The translations under genes and the position numbers were made by a program. From Candidatus Krumholzibacteriia bacterium (GTDB lineage: Bacteria; Krumholzibacteriota; Krumholzibacteriia; LZORAL124-64-63), in the NCBI GenBank assembly GCA_016744275.1, contig JADGEP010000122.1, positions 3,194 to 9,703 on the forward strand: a stretch of DNA of 6,510 bases, read 5' to 3'. The notes under the pieces were generated by a model. It had not been told where the DNA came from. It searched no databases and worked only from the letters and a program-made list of their open reading frames with translations. Shown piece after piece: positions 1 to 5,538 of the stretch (position 1 is its first letter; each line of letters begins with the position of its first letter).

Positions 1-2
1 GA

Positions 3-473
3 AATTCGGTGGCCATAACCGGGTTCACCCTGAGCGACGTCTCGGTTTGTCCCAAGGGTTTCCTGAGCGGGCACTACCGCCGCTTGGCTGATGACCGTCC
101 GGACAGCATTCAAGTCGACGACCGGGCCGGCGAACGGTACGGCGTCTTTGCTGGCATGTGGCGCGGGTTGGAAGGCCGCATCAATGGCCACTTGCGCGGC
201 GGCTATGGGGTTGATGAAGAAGGCAATCGCGTCTTCATCGGCAAGTACATTGGTCGGCGTGGGGAATTCCGGGGCTTGATCCGCGGCACCTGGGAGCCGG
301 GCTCTACTGACGACGAGATGGCCAGTTTTCGCGGCCAGTGGGCCAGTGCCGGTGGCCGAGTGGAAGGGCTGCTGGGTGGCGAGACCTTCGCGGTCGAAGG
401 CTCAGCCGGAGGCTTTTTCACCGGACGCTGGACCACCCTGTGTGATGATGAAGCTGAAGATACTCTGCAATAG
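3..473 (+). CDS. Glycine/aromatic repeat protein, 5' partial, function unknown
   Basis: The reading frame is open to the left edge. A GTG at 9 could be called a start, but nothing upstream is visible to support it, so the gene is treated as 5'-truncated; it ends at TAG 471-473. I do not recognise the family. Numbering from the GTG, the protein carries a motif F-x-G-x-[W/Y] at residues 47-51, 76-80, 107-111 and 137-141, with a weaker form (LSGHY) at 19-23, so the period is 28-31 residues. About 9 residues after each of three of these comes a second element, G-x-[I/F/V]-x-G-x-[L/I]-x-G (56-64, 85-93, 116-124). Alternating glycines and hydrophobic/aromatic residues suggest stacked beta-hairpins, somewhat like MORN repeats but not matching the MORN consensus. 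Only two cysteines (14, 145), and no membrane segment is visible. It is convergent with the kinase remnant and shares a hairpin with it. Real coding is well supported by the repeat; the role is unknown. Confidence 0.8.
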   Translation, partial: NSVAITGFTLSDVSVCPKGFLSGHYRRLADDRPDSIQVDDRAGERYGVFAGMWRGLEGRINGHLRGGYGVDEEGNRVFIGKYIGRRGEFRGLIRGTWEPGSTDDEMASFRGQWASAGGRVEGLLGGETFAVEGSAGGFFTGRWTTLCDDEAEDTLQ

Positions 474-497
474 ACTTACTCCAGCGTGACTCGAGTG

Positions 498-524
498 CCT
501 CCCGGATCAACGTGATCCGGGAGG
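498..524. terminator. Perfect 12-bp hairpin between convergent genes
   Basis: CCTCCCGGATCA (498-509) is the exact reverse complement of TGATCCGGGAGG (513-524), with a 3-base loop ACG. It lies 25 bases after the stop of the repeat protein and just downstream of the stop of the kinase remnant, where a bidirectional terminator is expected. Neither side has a run of T after the stem, so it is not a textbook intrinsic terminator. It may act as a transcript-end stabiliser or a Rho-assisted stop. Confidence 0.55.
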
Positions 525-526
525 TT

Positions 527-1296
527 CTACGCACTGGGCAGGTTTGGAGTCTGGGCCGGCAAGTGGATGCGGAAAGTTGTGCCGCCACCGTCAAAGGAAT
601 CGAATGTTACCTGGCCACCGAGATACTTTTCTCCCAACAACCGGATGCTGTAGGTGCCGATGCCTCGGCCAGTGCCGTTGGTCGAAAAGGAACGGTTGAA
701 GACTTGCAGTTGAATTTCCGGAGGCATGACTGCTGGATTGTTCACCCAGAAAATGATCTGACCGTCGCGTTGAGCACGTCGTGAAAGAAAGTGCGCTCGA
801 GAATCTTGCGCCGGTTTTCATCGGCGGCGTCCTGGACCGAGAGGATGGAAAAGGAGCGACCGTTGATTTCAATGGGGCTGGCAGTGACCTGCAGGTCGAG
901 GGGCTCGCTTTGAGGGCCGACTTTTAATTGGCAAGTGTCTGTTTTGGCGGTACCGGTCTGAGCCGAGATGATGGCATTGACAGCCCCGCAGGTCCGACAT
1001 GACTTCGAGGTTCCACAATCGCCAGGCTTTTGCTCAGAATTCACGCAGCCTAACAATTCACCGGGACGCTGGCCGAGGATCTGTTCAATCTGTTCCAATT
1101 CGAATATTTTGAGGAGACTGGTGTTTGCGGCTACAATTTGGCGGTTTTCATCGAGTACCGCGACTTGATGTGGCATGGCATTGAGGACGGCACCCAGGGT
1201 GGAGTCCTGTTGCAATTGTTCAAATTGGGTAAGAATCTGGCCGTCGTCAGTGCGTTCAGCACTGGCGTGAAGGGTCTCTAAAGTGGCCGCGGACAT
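527..1296 (-). pseudogene. PAS sensor histidine kinase, broken by internal deletion/frameshift
   Basis: ATG at 1296 is preceded by GAGGGA about 6 bases upstream. The first 176 codons are intact: a PAS domain (about residues 33-155) with five cysteines (C84, C94, C100, C103, C122), then a linker into the H-box FFHDVLN with the likely phospho-acceptor H172. The frame then runs into TGA at 742-744. The next frame (stop TAG 527-529) encodes the end of a HATPase_c domain: IIFWVNNPAVMPPE, then the FNRSFST ... GRGIGTYS stretch (F and G2 boxes) and YLGGQVTF. The rest of the dimerisation helices, the N-box (normally NxxKNAxEA) and the start of the ATPase are absent. Relative to intact kinases of this type, roughly 110-130 residues are missing (my estimate from memory). 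The gene follows the motor operon on the same strand after 75 bases. A product would be a PAS-only fragment of 184 residues. An assembly error is an alternative explanation. Confidence 0.85.
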
Positions 1297-1371
1297 GCGA
1301 TTCCCTCGATAAATGAACGGACTATCGTCTGCCCAATGTATCGCCCTACTGAGAGAAATCTTTACTCGTCC

Positions 1372-2322
1372 TTATTCCACGTGCTCGATAACCACGGCCA
1401 CGGAACCATCCAATTCGGCCCGCAAATCCGGTTTTTGCACGATTTCAGTTTCGACCTGCTCACGGGGCAGGATCATGCTCTCAGCCAGGTATCCGGCGAC
1501 CAGTTCGGCACGCGCGGCAGCCAAGGCTTCGGTCTCGGCGGTGACGACGACCCGGATGGGCGAATAGGGGTGGCGCCGGATTTCATCTGTCGAACGGGTC
1601 AGCCATTTTTTGCCAGGCGCAGTCAATTCGCTTTCGTCGCGGATGAACAATTCGTCGCCTGTCATCTCGAGAATACGATCACCCTCACTGCGGTAGTCCA
1701 GGGCCGGGATGCGGAAGCTGACGCCCGCGTGGTTGTAGGTGTTGGTGCCCTTGTCGGTCTGGCTGAAAACGTAGCTGTAGGGGTATCCGACCTGCATCAT
1801 GTCGCCGTTTTCACCGCGACCATCCCAGGTCAGTTGATCGGGAGTGCTCTTGCCGCCGCTGAAGACCTTGAAGGGACTGCCGCGGAAGTCGATCACCGTC
1901 AGGGACCACGACTTGACCTTGTGCCCTTCGGGGGCACCCGGGAAGAAGGTCGCGACCGGTGTGCGGGCCATCTCGGGCAACCACAGATGAGGCGGTTGTT
2001 CACTGACGAGGCGCTCAAGGTTGTTCAGATGCGGTTGCAGGCCGCTGACCGGGCTGACATTCAGGACCTCGCGATCCATGGCGGTGTAGAACGAGTCGAC
2101 CGCGACGGCATCCAATTCAAAAGTGAAGGTGCCTTTTTCGATTTTCTGGCGCACTTCATTGGTGGCCTCGACGACCATCTCGGGCAACGCTGCCCCGGAT
2201 TCACCGTCTTCGGTCCAGGTTTGTTCAGTCTCGCTTTGGGCAAAAGCTGCGCCTGAGGCGAGAAGTGCGGCGGTTGCCAAAGCCCATCCGGCCGCTCGTT
2301 TGAATTTTTTGAGGTCGCGCAT
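1372..2322 (-). CDS. Secreted envelope protein: FlgD-like Ig domain plus degenerate OmpA-like C-terminus
   Basis: A 316-residue protein, last gene of the motor operon. ATG at 2322 follows AAAGGA by about 5 bases; the stop of the tonB-like gene overlaps this ribosome site and the gap is only 10 bases. Residues 1-28 form a Sec signal peptide (basic start LKKFKR, hydrophobic core, AFA before Q29). Residues 137-205 resemble the FlgD-like beta-sandwich seen in surface proteins: WSLTVIDFRG, then LTWDGRGENGD, then VGYPYSYVF. Residues 216-316 follow the OmpA C-terminal pattern: LFIRDESELTAPGKKWL, then IRVVV, then ARAELVAGYLAE, then LPREQVETEIV. The stretch that normally reads TDxxGxxxxNxxLSxxRA is shortened to TAETEALAAARA, so the peptidoglycan-binding Asp and the loop after it are gone; the Arg may remain (R271). 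Likely periplasmic or outer-membrane partner of the motor. Residues 29-136 match nothing I know. Confidence 0.85.
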   Translation of the reverse strand: MRDLKKFKRAAGWALATAALLASGAAFAQSETEQTWTEDGESGAALPEMVVEATNEVRQKIEKGTFTFELDAVAVDSFYTAMDREVLNVSPVSGLQPHLNNLERLVSEQPPHLWLPEMARTPVATFFPGAPEGHKVKSWSLTVIDFRGSPFKVFSGGKSTPDQLTWDGRGENGDMMQVGYPYSYVFSQTDKGTNTYNHAGVSFRIPALDYRSEGDRILEMTGDELFIRDESELTAPGKKWLTRSTDEIRRHPYSPIRVVVTAETEALAAARAELVAGYLAESMILPREQVETEIVQKPDLRAELDGSVAVVIEHVE

Positions 2323-2332
2323 TTTGGGTCCT

Positions 2333-3655
2333 TTATTTCAAGCGGAAGACGATGGTGATGACGCCCCATTGTTCGACGGCTGCCTGGTCGGCACCGAGGG
2401 GGGCAAATACGAATTGCTTGATGGCAGCCATGGCGGCCTGGTTCAAGTCGCGGTGCACGCTGGTCTGGTCGAAGTACATGTTGTCCTTCACGCGGCCATC
2501 GGCCTTGACGGTGAAGTGAACGGCCACGACACCTTCCCAGCCCTTCTTTTTGGCTGTGGAAGAATATGTGGCGGCGACACTTTTGAGCACCTTGCGGCCC
2601 TGGATCTGGCCGCTGATGGTCATGTTGACGCCCTTGCCGTCGAGCTTGACATCAGTCATGGCTTTTTGGCTGGGTTCGTTGGTGGTCGCCTGGGCCACGA
2701 TTTGCTGTTGGGCGACGGGCTCGGCGATGCGTTGGCGCCCACTGAGGGATCCGCCGCTGCCGCCATTGCCCGAGCCATAATTCAGGATCGTCTTGCGGCC
2801 GGATTTTTTGCCACCACCGCTGCCCGTGGGGCCATCGACGTCCACGACGCCCTTACTGTCAGCCAAGCTTCGGCGCGATCCCGAAGGGGCCAACGCGGCC
2901 CCGGATGCCTGGTAGGCCGGCCCACCGGACGAGCGCAGATTTCCACCTGCCGCAAGAGCTTCGGAAGCGTCGGCGATTTGGGCCGAACCGCGGCCGATTT
3001 TGGTACTGGCCAAGACATCCTGGCCCACCGCCACGTTGCCTGATTTGTTTTTCAAGCCGGTGGCCTGGGGGGCAAAGGCGTCGGTTGAACGCTTGGAAAC
3101 ATTGGCGGCCGGGGCGGATGCCTCACCGGCCTTGAGGTTTTGCAATGAGCCCTGCAGGCGACTGCTGTCAATGACCTGACGGGTTTTGGGGCGCGGCGCT
3201 TTGGCCGCCAATTGGGTCGCGCTGGCCAGGGCCTTGGGCGGGACCTTGACCGCGGCGCTGGGCGTGGCGATATCGTCCTGGGCTGGGGTGGGGCGCTGCG
3301 CAGGTTCGGTGCGCACCGGAGCCTGCATGGTAGGCTTGGCCTTCCGCGGTTCAGGCCGGATGGGTTCGGGGCTGACTTCGGCCGGGGCTTTCATGGCGCT
3401 GTCGGTATTGACGCCTCGCCCGGGTGGCTCGGGGCGCATCCGGGGCTTTTCCTTGAGCTTGACCTTGGCGGCGACCTCTTCGCCGTATCGGGCTTCGATG
3501 TAGGCGATTTCAGCCAGCTCGCCGCCTTCGTTGATGATGGCGGCCTGGCGTCCGGCCAACAAGGCCAGCAACAGCACCAAACCACCGTGCAAGACAAAGC
3601 TGGCAGTCATGCCACCCCGGGTGGAGCGGGAACGATCGATGTGTTGGGAAATCAT
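2333..3655 (-). CDS. TonB-like energy transducer (TonB/AgmX-type C-terminus)
   Basis: A 440-residue protein that would link the inner-membrane motor to the outer membrane. One transmembrane anchor lies at about 17-36. It contains S19-x3-H23 followed by L30, matching the SxxxHx6L pattern of the E. coli TonB anchor, which contacts ExbB/ExbD. Residues 70-125 are rich in Pro, Lys, Arg and Glu (PEPPGR, PEPIRPEPRK), as in TonB spacers. Residues 125-335 are a long Ala/Gly/Ser/Lys-rich, low-complexity linker, much longer than in E. coli TonB (239 residues in total). Residues 343-440 form the TonB-type C-terminal fold: ISGQIQGRKVLKSV, AKKKGWEGVVAVHFTVKADG, LNQAAMAAIKQFVFAPL, and the final strand ITIVFRLK. 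The usual YP at the domain start is YS. ATG at 3655 overlaps the stop of the upstream exbD-like gene by one base (TGATG), with an AGGGGGG ribosome site, so the two are translationally coupled. The substrate or receptor is unknown. Confidence 0.9.
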   Translation of the reverse strand: MISQHIDRSRSTRGGMTASFVLHGGLVLLLALLAGRQAAIINEGGELAEIAYIEARYGEEVAAKVKLKEKPRMRPEPPGRGVNTDSAMKAPAEVSPEPIRPEPRKAKPTMQAPVRTEPAQRPTPAQDDIATPSAAVKVPPKALASATQLAAKAPRPKTRQVIDSSRLQGSLQNLKAGEASAPAANVSKRSTDAFAPQATGLKNKSGNVAVGQDVLASTKIGRGSAQIADASEALAAGGNLRSSGGPAYQASGAALAPSGSRRSLADSKGVVDVDGPTGSGGGKKSGRKTILNYGSGNGGSGGSLSGRQRIAEPVAQQQIVAQATTNEPSQKAMTDVKLDGKGVNMTISGQIQGRKVLKSVAATYSSTAKKKGWEGVVAVHFTVKADGRVKDNMYFDQTSVHRDLNQAAMAAIKQFVFAPLGADQAAVEQWGVITIVFRLK

Positions 3656-4068
3656 CAGGAGCCCCCCTGATCCTTCTCGCGCGTTGCCAGCGCGATGCGG
3701 GTGGCATCCGACGCTTCGACTTCAGCGATCAGGCTTTCCACTTCACCGTAGGGCAAATTGCGATCGGCCTTGACCACGGCGATGGCGCCGGGCAAGTCGG
3801 CAAACATGGCGCCGAGATAGGGCTGCACATCACTCAGCAGCAGCTGGTCTTCGCCAACCCAGATTTCGCGATCGATGGTGAAGGTGATTTCGATGTTGTC
3901 GGTGTCGTCCACTTCGGCGGTCTGGGCCGTGGGCAGGTCGACGTCGGTTTCCTGTCCGGCCAGGAAGGGCGAGATCATCATCAGGGTCAGGACCACCACC
4001 AGAGAGACATTGATGATGGGCACGACCGTGGTGCGGCTCTCGGTTTGGAATGTGCTTTTTCTCTTCAC
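3655..4068 (-). CDS. ExbD/TolR-like protein 2, with Asn in place of the transmembrane Asp
   Basis: A 137-residue protein counted from GTG at 4068. Topology is that of ExbD/TolR: short basic N-terminus, one membrane helix (about 16-37), the DVDLPTA element (43-49) after it, then a periplasmic domain. That domain has the expected features: ITFTIDREIWVGEDQLLLSD, then AIAVVKADRNLPYGEV and the final ESLIAEVEASDATRIALAT. In ExbD/TolR the helix starts with PLVDVxLVLL and its Asp carries the proton-driven function (D25 in E. coli ExbD). Here the ungapped match is PIINVSLVVV: the Asp position is Asn20 (codon AAT, 4009-4011). Asn is one base away from Asp. The protein probably pairs with the Asp-bearing ExbD-like protein 1 in one ExbB channel. 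The GTG at 4068 is preferred over TTG at 4074 because the ribosome site AGGGAG lies 6 bases before GTG but directly abuts TTG. The gene starts 2 bases after the previous stop. Confidence 0.9.
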   Translation of the reverse strand: MKRKSTFQTESRTTVVPIINVSLVVVLTLMMISPFLAGQETDVDLPTAQTAEVDDTDNIEITFTIDREIWVGEDQLLLSDVQPYLGAMFADLPGAIAVVKADRNLPYGEVESLIAEVEASDATRIALATREKDQGGS

Positions 4069-4070
4069 CG

Positions 4071-4499
4071 TCAACTCCCTATCCGGTTCAACATGGCCAG
4101 CGATTCGGCGCCACTGGCCTTGGCGATATCAAGAACTTCGACCACGAGGCCAAGCACGACCGCGTCGTCGGGGGCAATGACGACTGTCTTGTCAGAGCGT
4201 CCGGCCAGTTCGGCGGACAGAACGCTCTCCAGGGATTCCACTGCCACGACGTCACCGTTGAGAGTGATTCCAGTCGGCAGGACTTCAATGGTCAGCAAGT
4301 CTTCATCGGGCGCTTCGGTCGGCGTGACGATGGAGGACTCGGCGCCGGCTTCGGCCTGATTGACCTGAAAGCCGTTCCACATCATGGCCGGCATGGTGAT
4401 CATGAAGACGACGATGAGGGTCGTGGTCACATCGGCCAGAGGCGTGATGTTGGCTTCGTTTTGTCCCCCGATGCCAGCGCGTTTGTTCCGCAATGCCAT
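4071..4499 (-). CDS. ExbD/TolR-like protein 1, with intact transmembrane Asp
   Basis: A 142-residue protein of the usual ExbD/TolR length. It begins with a short basic cytoplasmic tail, followed by the classic helix start NITPLADVTTTLIVVFMITMP (residues 17-37), matching INVTPLVDVxLVLLIIFMxTAP. Asp23 is the residue expected to cycle protonation inside the ExbB-type pore. The periplasmic part (about 45-142) carries the ExbD fold: LLTIEVLPTGITLNGDVV, then SDKTVVIAPDDAVVLGLVVEVLDIAKASG, which corresponds to the family's xVxIxADxxxxYGxVVxVMDxxxxAG. The insert between helix and domain (AEAGAESSIVTPTEAPDED) is acidic and Thr/Pro-rich. ATG at 4499 follows GAGG by 8 bases; the gap to the exbB-like gene is 19 bases. 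Whether this is nearer TolR, ExbD or the gliding-motor AglQ/AglS type cannot be decided by eye. Confidence 0.92.
   Translation of the reverse strand: MALRNKRAGIGGQNEANITPLADVTTTLIVVFMITMPAMMWNGFQVNQAEAGAESSIVTPTEAPDEDLLTIEVLPTGITLNGDVVAVESLESVLSAELAGRSDKTVVIAPDDAVVLGLVVEVLDIAKASGAESLAMLNRIGS
4075..4080 (-). promoter_or_regulatory. Ribosome binding site deciding the start of ExbD-like protein 2
   Basis: On the minus strand AGGGAG occupies 4080-4075. It lies 6 bases before GTG 4068 and zero bases before TTG 4074, so it favours the GTG start. The site lies inside the last codons of the preceding gene, which implies coupled translation. Confidence 0.65.
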
Positions 4500-4518
4500 G
4501 TTCTTAGCCTCGTTCTGT

Positions 4519-5241
4519 TTAGCTCAGGACCGATTCGAGGGTTTCTTCGAAATGCGCCACTTCTTGGTTGGCTGCCGCGTTGGCCGCCGGCCGGCTCTGA
4601 GTCGCGGACTTGCGGGCCTGCTGGTGGTGCAGATTCCAGATCGTGAAGAAAGACTCACGCGCATCTTCCAGATGAGCGGTGCGGGTGCGGATCTGGCGCA
4701 CAAAGTAGTTGAAGGCCACCGTGGCGATGACGGCCACGACGATGCCCGCCGCGGTGGTCATCAGGGCTTCGGAGACACCCATGGCCACAACGGCGCCGCC
4801 GCCGCTGCCGGTGCGCGCGATGGCGGCAAAGGCCCGGATGATACCGACCACAGTACCGAACAGACCGAGCAAGGGGGCGATGTTGCTCATGGTGCCCAGA
4901 ATGCTGATGTTGCGTTCCATTTCGACCGATTCCAGGTCGATGGCCGTATCGAGGCGTTGTTGCAATTCATCTCGGCTGCGATTCATGTGGGTGACGCCCT
5001 GGGCCATGACGCGGGCCACCGGAGTCTTGGCTTGCGTGCAAAAATCCAATGCGCCCTGGGCGTTGCCGCTTTTGACGCGGGCAGCCAGGTCTTTCATGAA
5101 TTTTTGCGTATCGGTCCGCGAGGTCATGAAGTAGAGCACGCGTTCGATGGTGAAACCGACCGTGACGATGGAGCAGAGTGCCAAGACCACCATCGTTGGT
5201 GAGGCGAGAAAAAATCCGACCAATGACATTTCGCCGAACAT
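4519..5241 (-). CDS. ExbB/TolQ/MotA-family proton channel protein
   Basis: A 240-residue protein, first gene of the operon. It is the inner-membrane ring subunit that, with ExbD/TolR, lets protons through to drive an envelope machine. Three membrane helices: about 9-31 (FLASPTMVVLALCSIVTVGF), 117-141 (APLLGLFGTVVGIIRAF at 122-138) and 151-177. The second and third carry the MotA_ExbB signature: LGLFGTVVGI with pore Thr130, and VSEALMTTAAGIVVAVIATVAFNYF with Glu158 and Thr162/163. The large cytoplasmic loop between helices 1 and 2 (about 40-115) includes the GNAQGALDFC and RSRDELQQRLD segments. In E. coli ExbB and many relatives the third helix contains AIPA; here that Pro is Ile171. The C-terminal tail (207-240) is Ala/Gln/Glu-rich. 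ATG at 5241 is chosen because AAAGGGA lies about 8 bases before it; Met5 is a weaker alternative. TolQ, ExbB and AglR types are not distinguished by eye, so no symbol is given. Confidence 0.93.
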   Translation of the reverse strand: MFGEMSLVGFFLASPTMVVLALCSIVTVGFTIERVLYFMTSRTDTQKFMKDLAARVKSGNAQGALDFCTQAKTPVARVMAQGVTHMNRSRDELQQRLDTAIDLESVEMERNISILGTMSNIAPLLGLFGTVVGIIRAFAAIARTGSGGGAVVAMGVSEALMTTAAGIVVAVIATVAFNYFVRQIRTRTAHLEDARESFFTIWNLHHQQARKSATQSRPAANAAANQEVAHFEETLESVLS

Positions 5242-5472
5242 GGGTGACGTCCCTTTTTTTCACGGCGTCCAAGCCGTGGTCGTTCCAAATGCTGTGCGGT
5301 CGGCCTGACAAAGTGCATTTTGCCCGCCCCGCACGGGAATGTTGGCCCCGTTTCCCGATTCAATCGGGTCTGACGAGATACGTTCGTAAATCGCAAGTCA
5401 TGTGCCATATGTCTAAAAAGGCGAGGGGGTTTTGTTGGGTGGTCGGGGCTTGAGACACTCGCCTGACGCGAC
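5242..5472 (-). promoter_or_regulatory. Leader and probable promoter region of the motor operon
   Basis: This non-coding stretch separates the TPR gene from the exbB-like gene and is the natural place for the operon promoter. On the minus strand I see only weak sigma-70-like pairs: TAGACA, 17 bases, GATTTA (with TGC just before the last hexamer); and TTGTCA, 17 bases, TTGGAA. Neither is convincing. A 6-bp hairpin (CACGGC 5261-5266 with GCCGTG 5273-5278) sits just upstream of the A-rich ribosome site AAAAAAAGGGA and could affect initiation. I see no small gene and no riboswitch. Confidence 0.4.
5354..5368. repeat. 15-base palindrome, possible operator
   Basis: CCCGATT and AATCGGG are exact inverted 7-base arms around a single C, in the leader of the motor operon, about 113 bases before the exbB-like start. 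The size and symmetry fit a dimeric regulator site, but there is no second copy in the window and no regulator gene to pair with it. Confidence 0.35.
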
Positions 5473-5502
5473 AAGGCCAGGTGTTTGGGGACACCTGGCC
5501 TT
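5473..5502 (-). terminator. Perfect 12-bp hairpin downstream of the TPR gene
   Basis: AAGGCCAGGTGT (5473-5484) pairs exactly with ACACCTGGCCTT (5491-5502) around a six-base loop. It begins 36 bases after the TPR stop codon and precedes the leader of the motor operon. The placement fits a terminator that separates the two transcription units, but no T run follows it on the minus strand, so termination may be partial. Confidence 0.6.
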
Positions 5503-5538
5503 GAGGCTTCGTCATGGTCACGTGGTGGGGGCGCTTGC

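Noticed and set aside
742..781. Programmed ribosomal frameshift in the kinase
   Set aside because: No slippery heptamer is seen, and a shift would not restore the missing dimerisation and N-box segments. A deletion explains the data better.
1308..1336. Possible promoter for the kinase remnant (TTGGGC, 17 bases, TTTATC on the minus strand)
   Set aside because: The -10-like hexamer lies only 12 bases from the ATG and abuts the ribosome site, leaving no room for a normal leader; the match is also weak.
1336..2256. 306-codon open frame on the plus strand opposite the FlgD/OmpA-like gene
   Set aside because: It is a mirror of the minus-strand gene, which has a signal peptide, recognisable domains and a ribosome site. 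The plus-strand product resembles no family and has no plausible start context.
2123..3043. 306-codon open frame on the plus strand opposite the tonB-like gene
   Set aside because: It spans the junction of two well-supported minus-strand genes and consists of Ala/Gly/Asp-rich sequence typical of antisense frames in GC-rich DNA.
5252..5258. Run of seven T next to a small hairpin as a plus-strand terminator
   Set aside because: The T run precedes the hairpin on the plus strand and reads as A's on the minus strand, where it forms part of the AAAGGGA ribosome site of the exbB-like gene.
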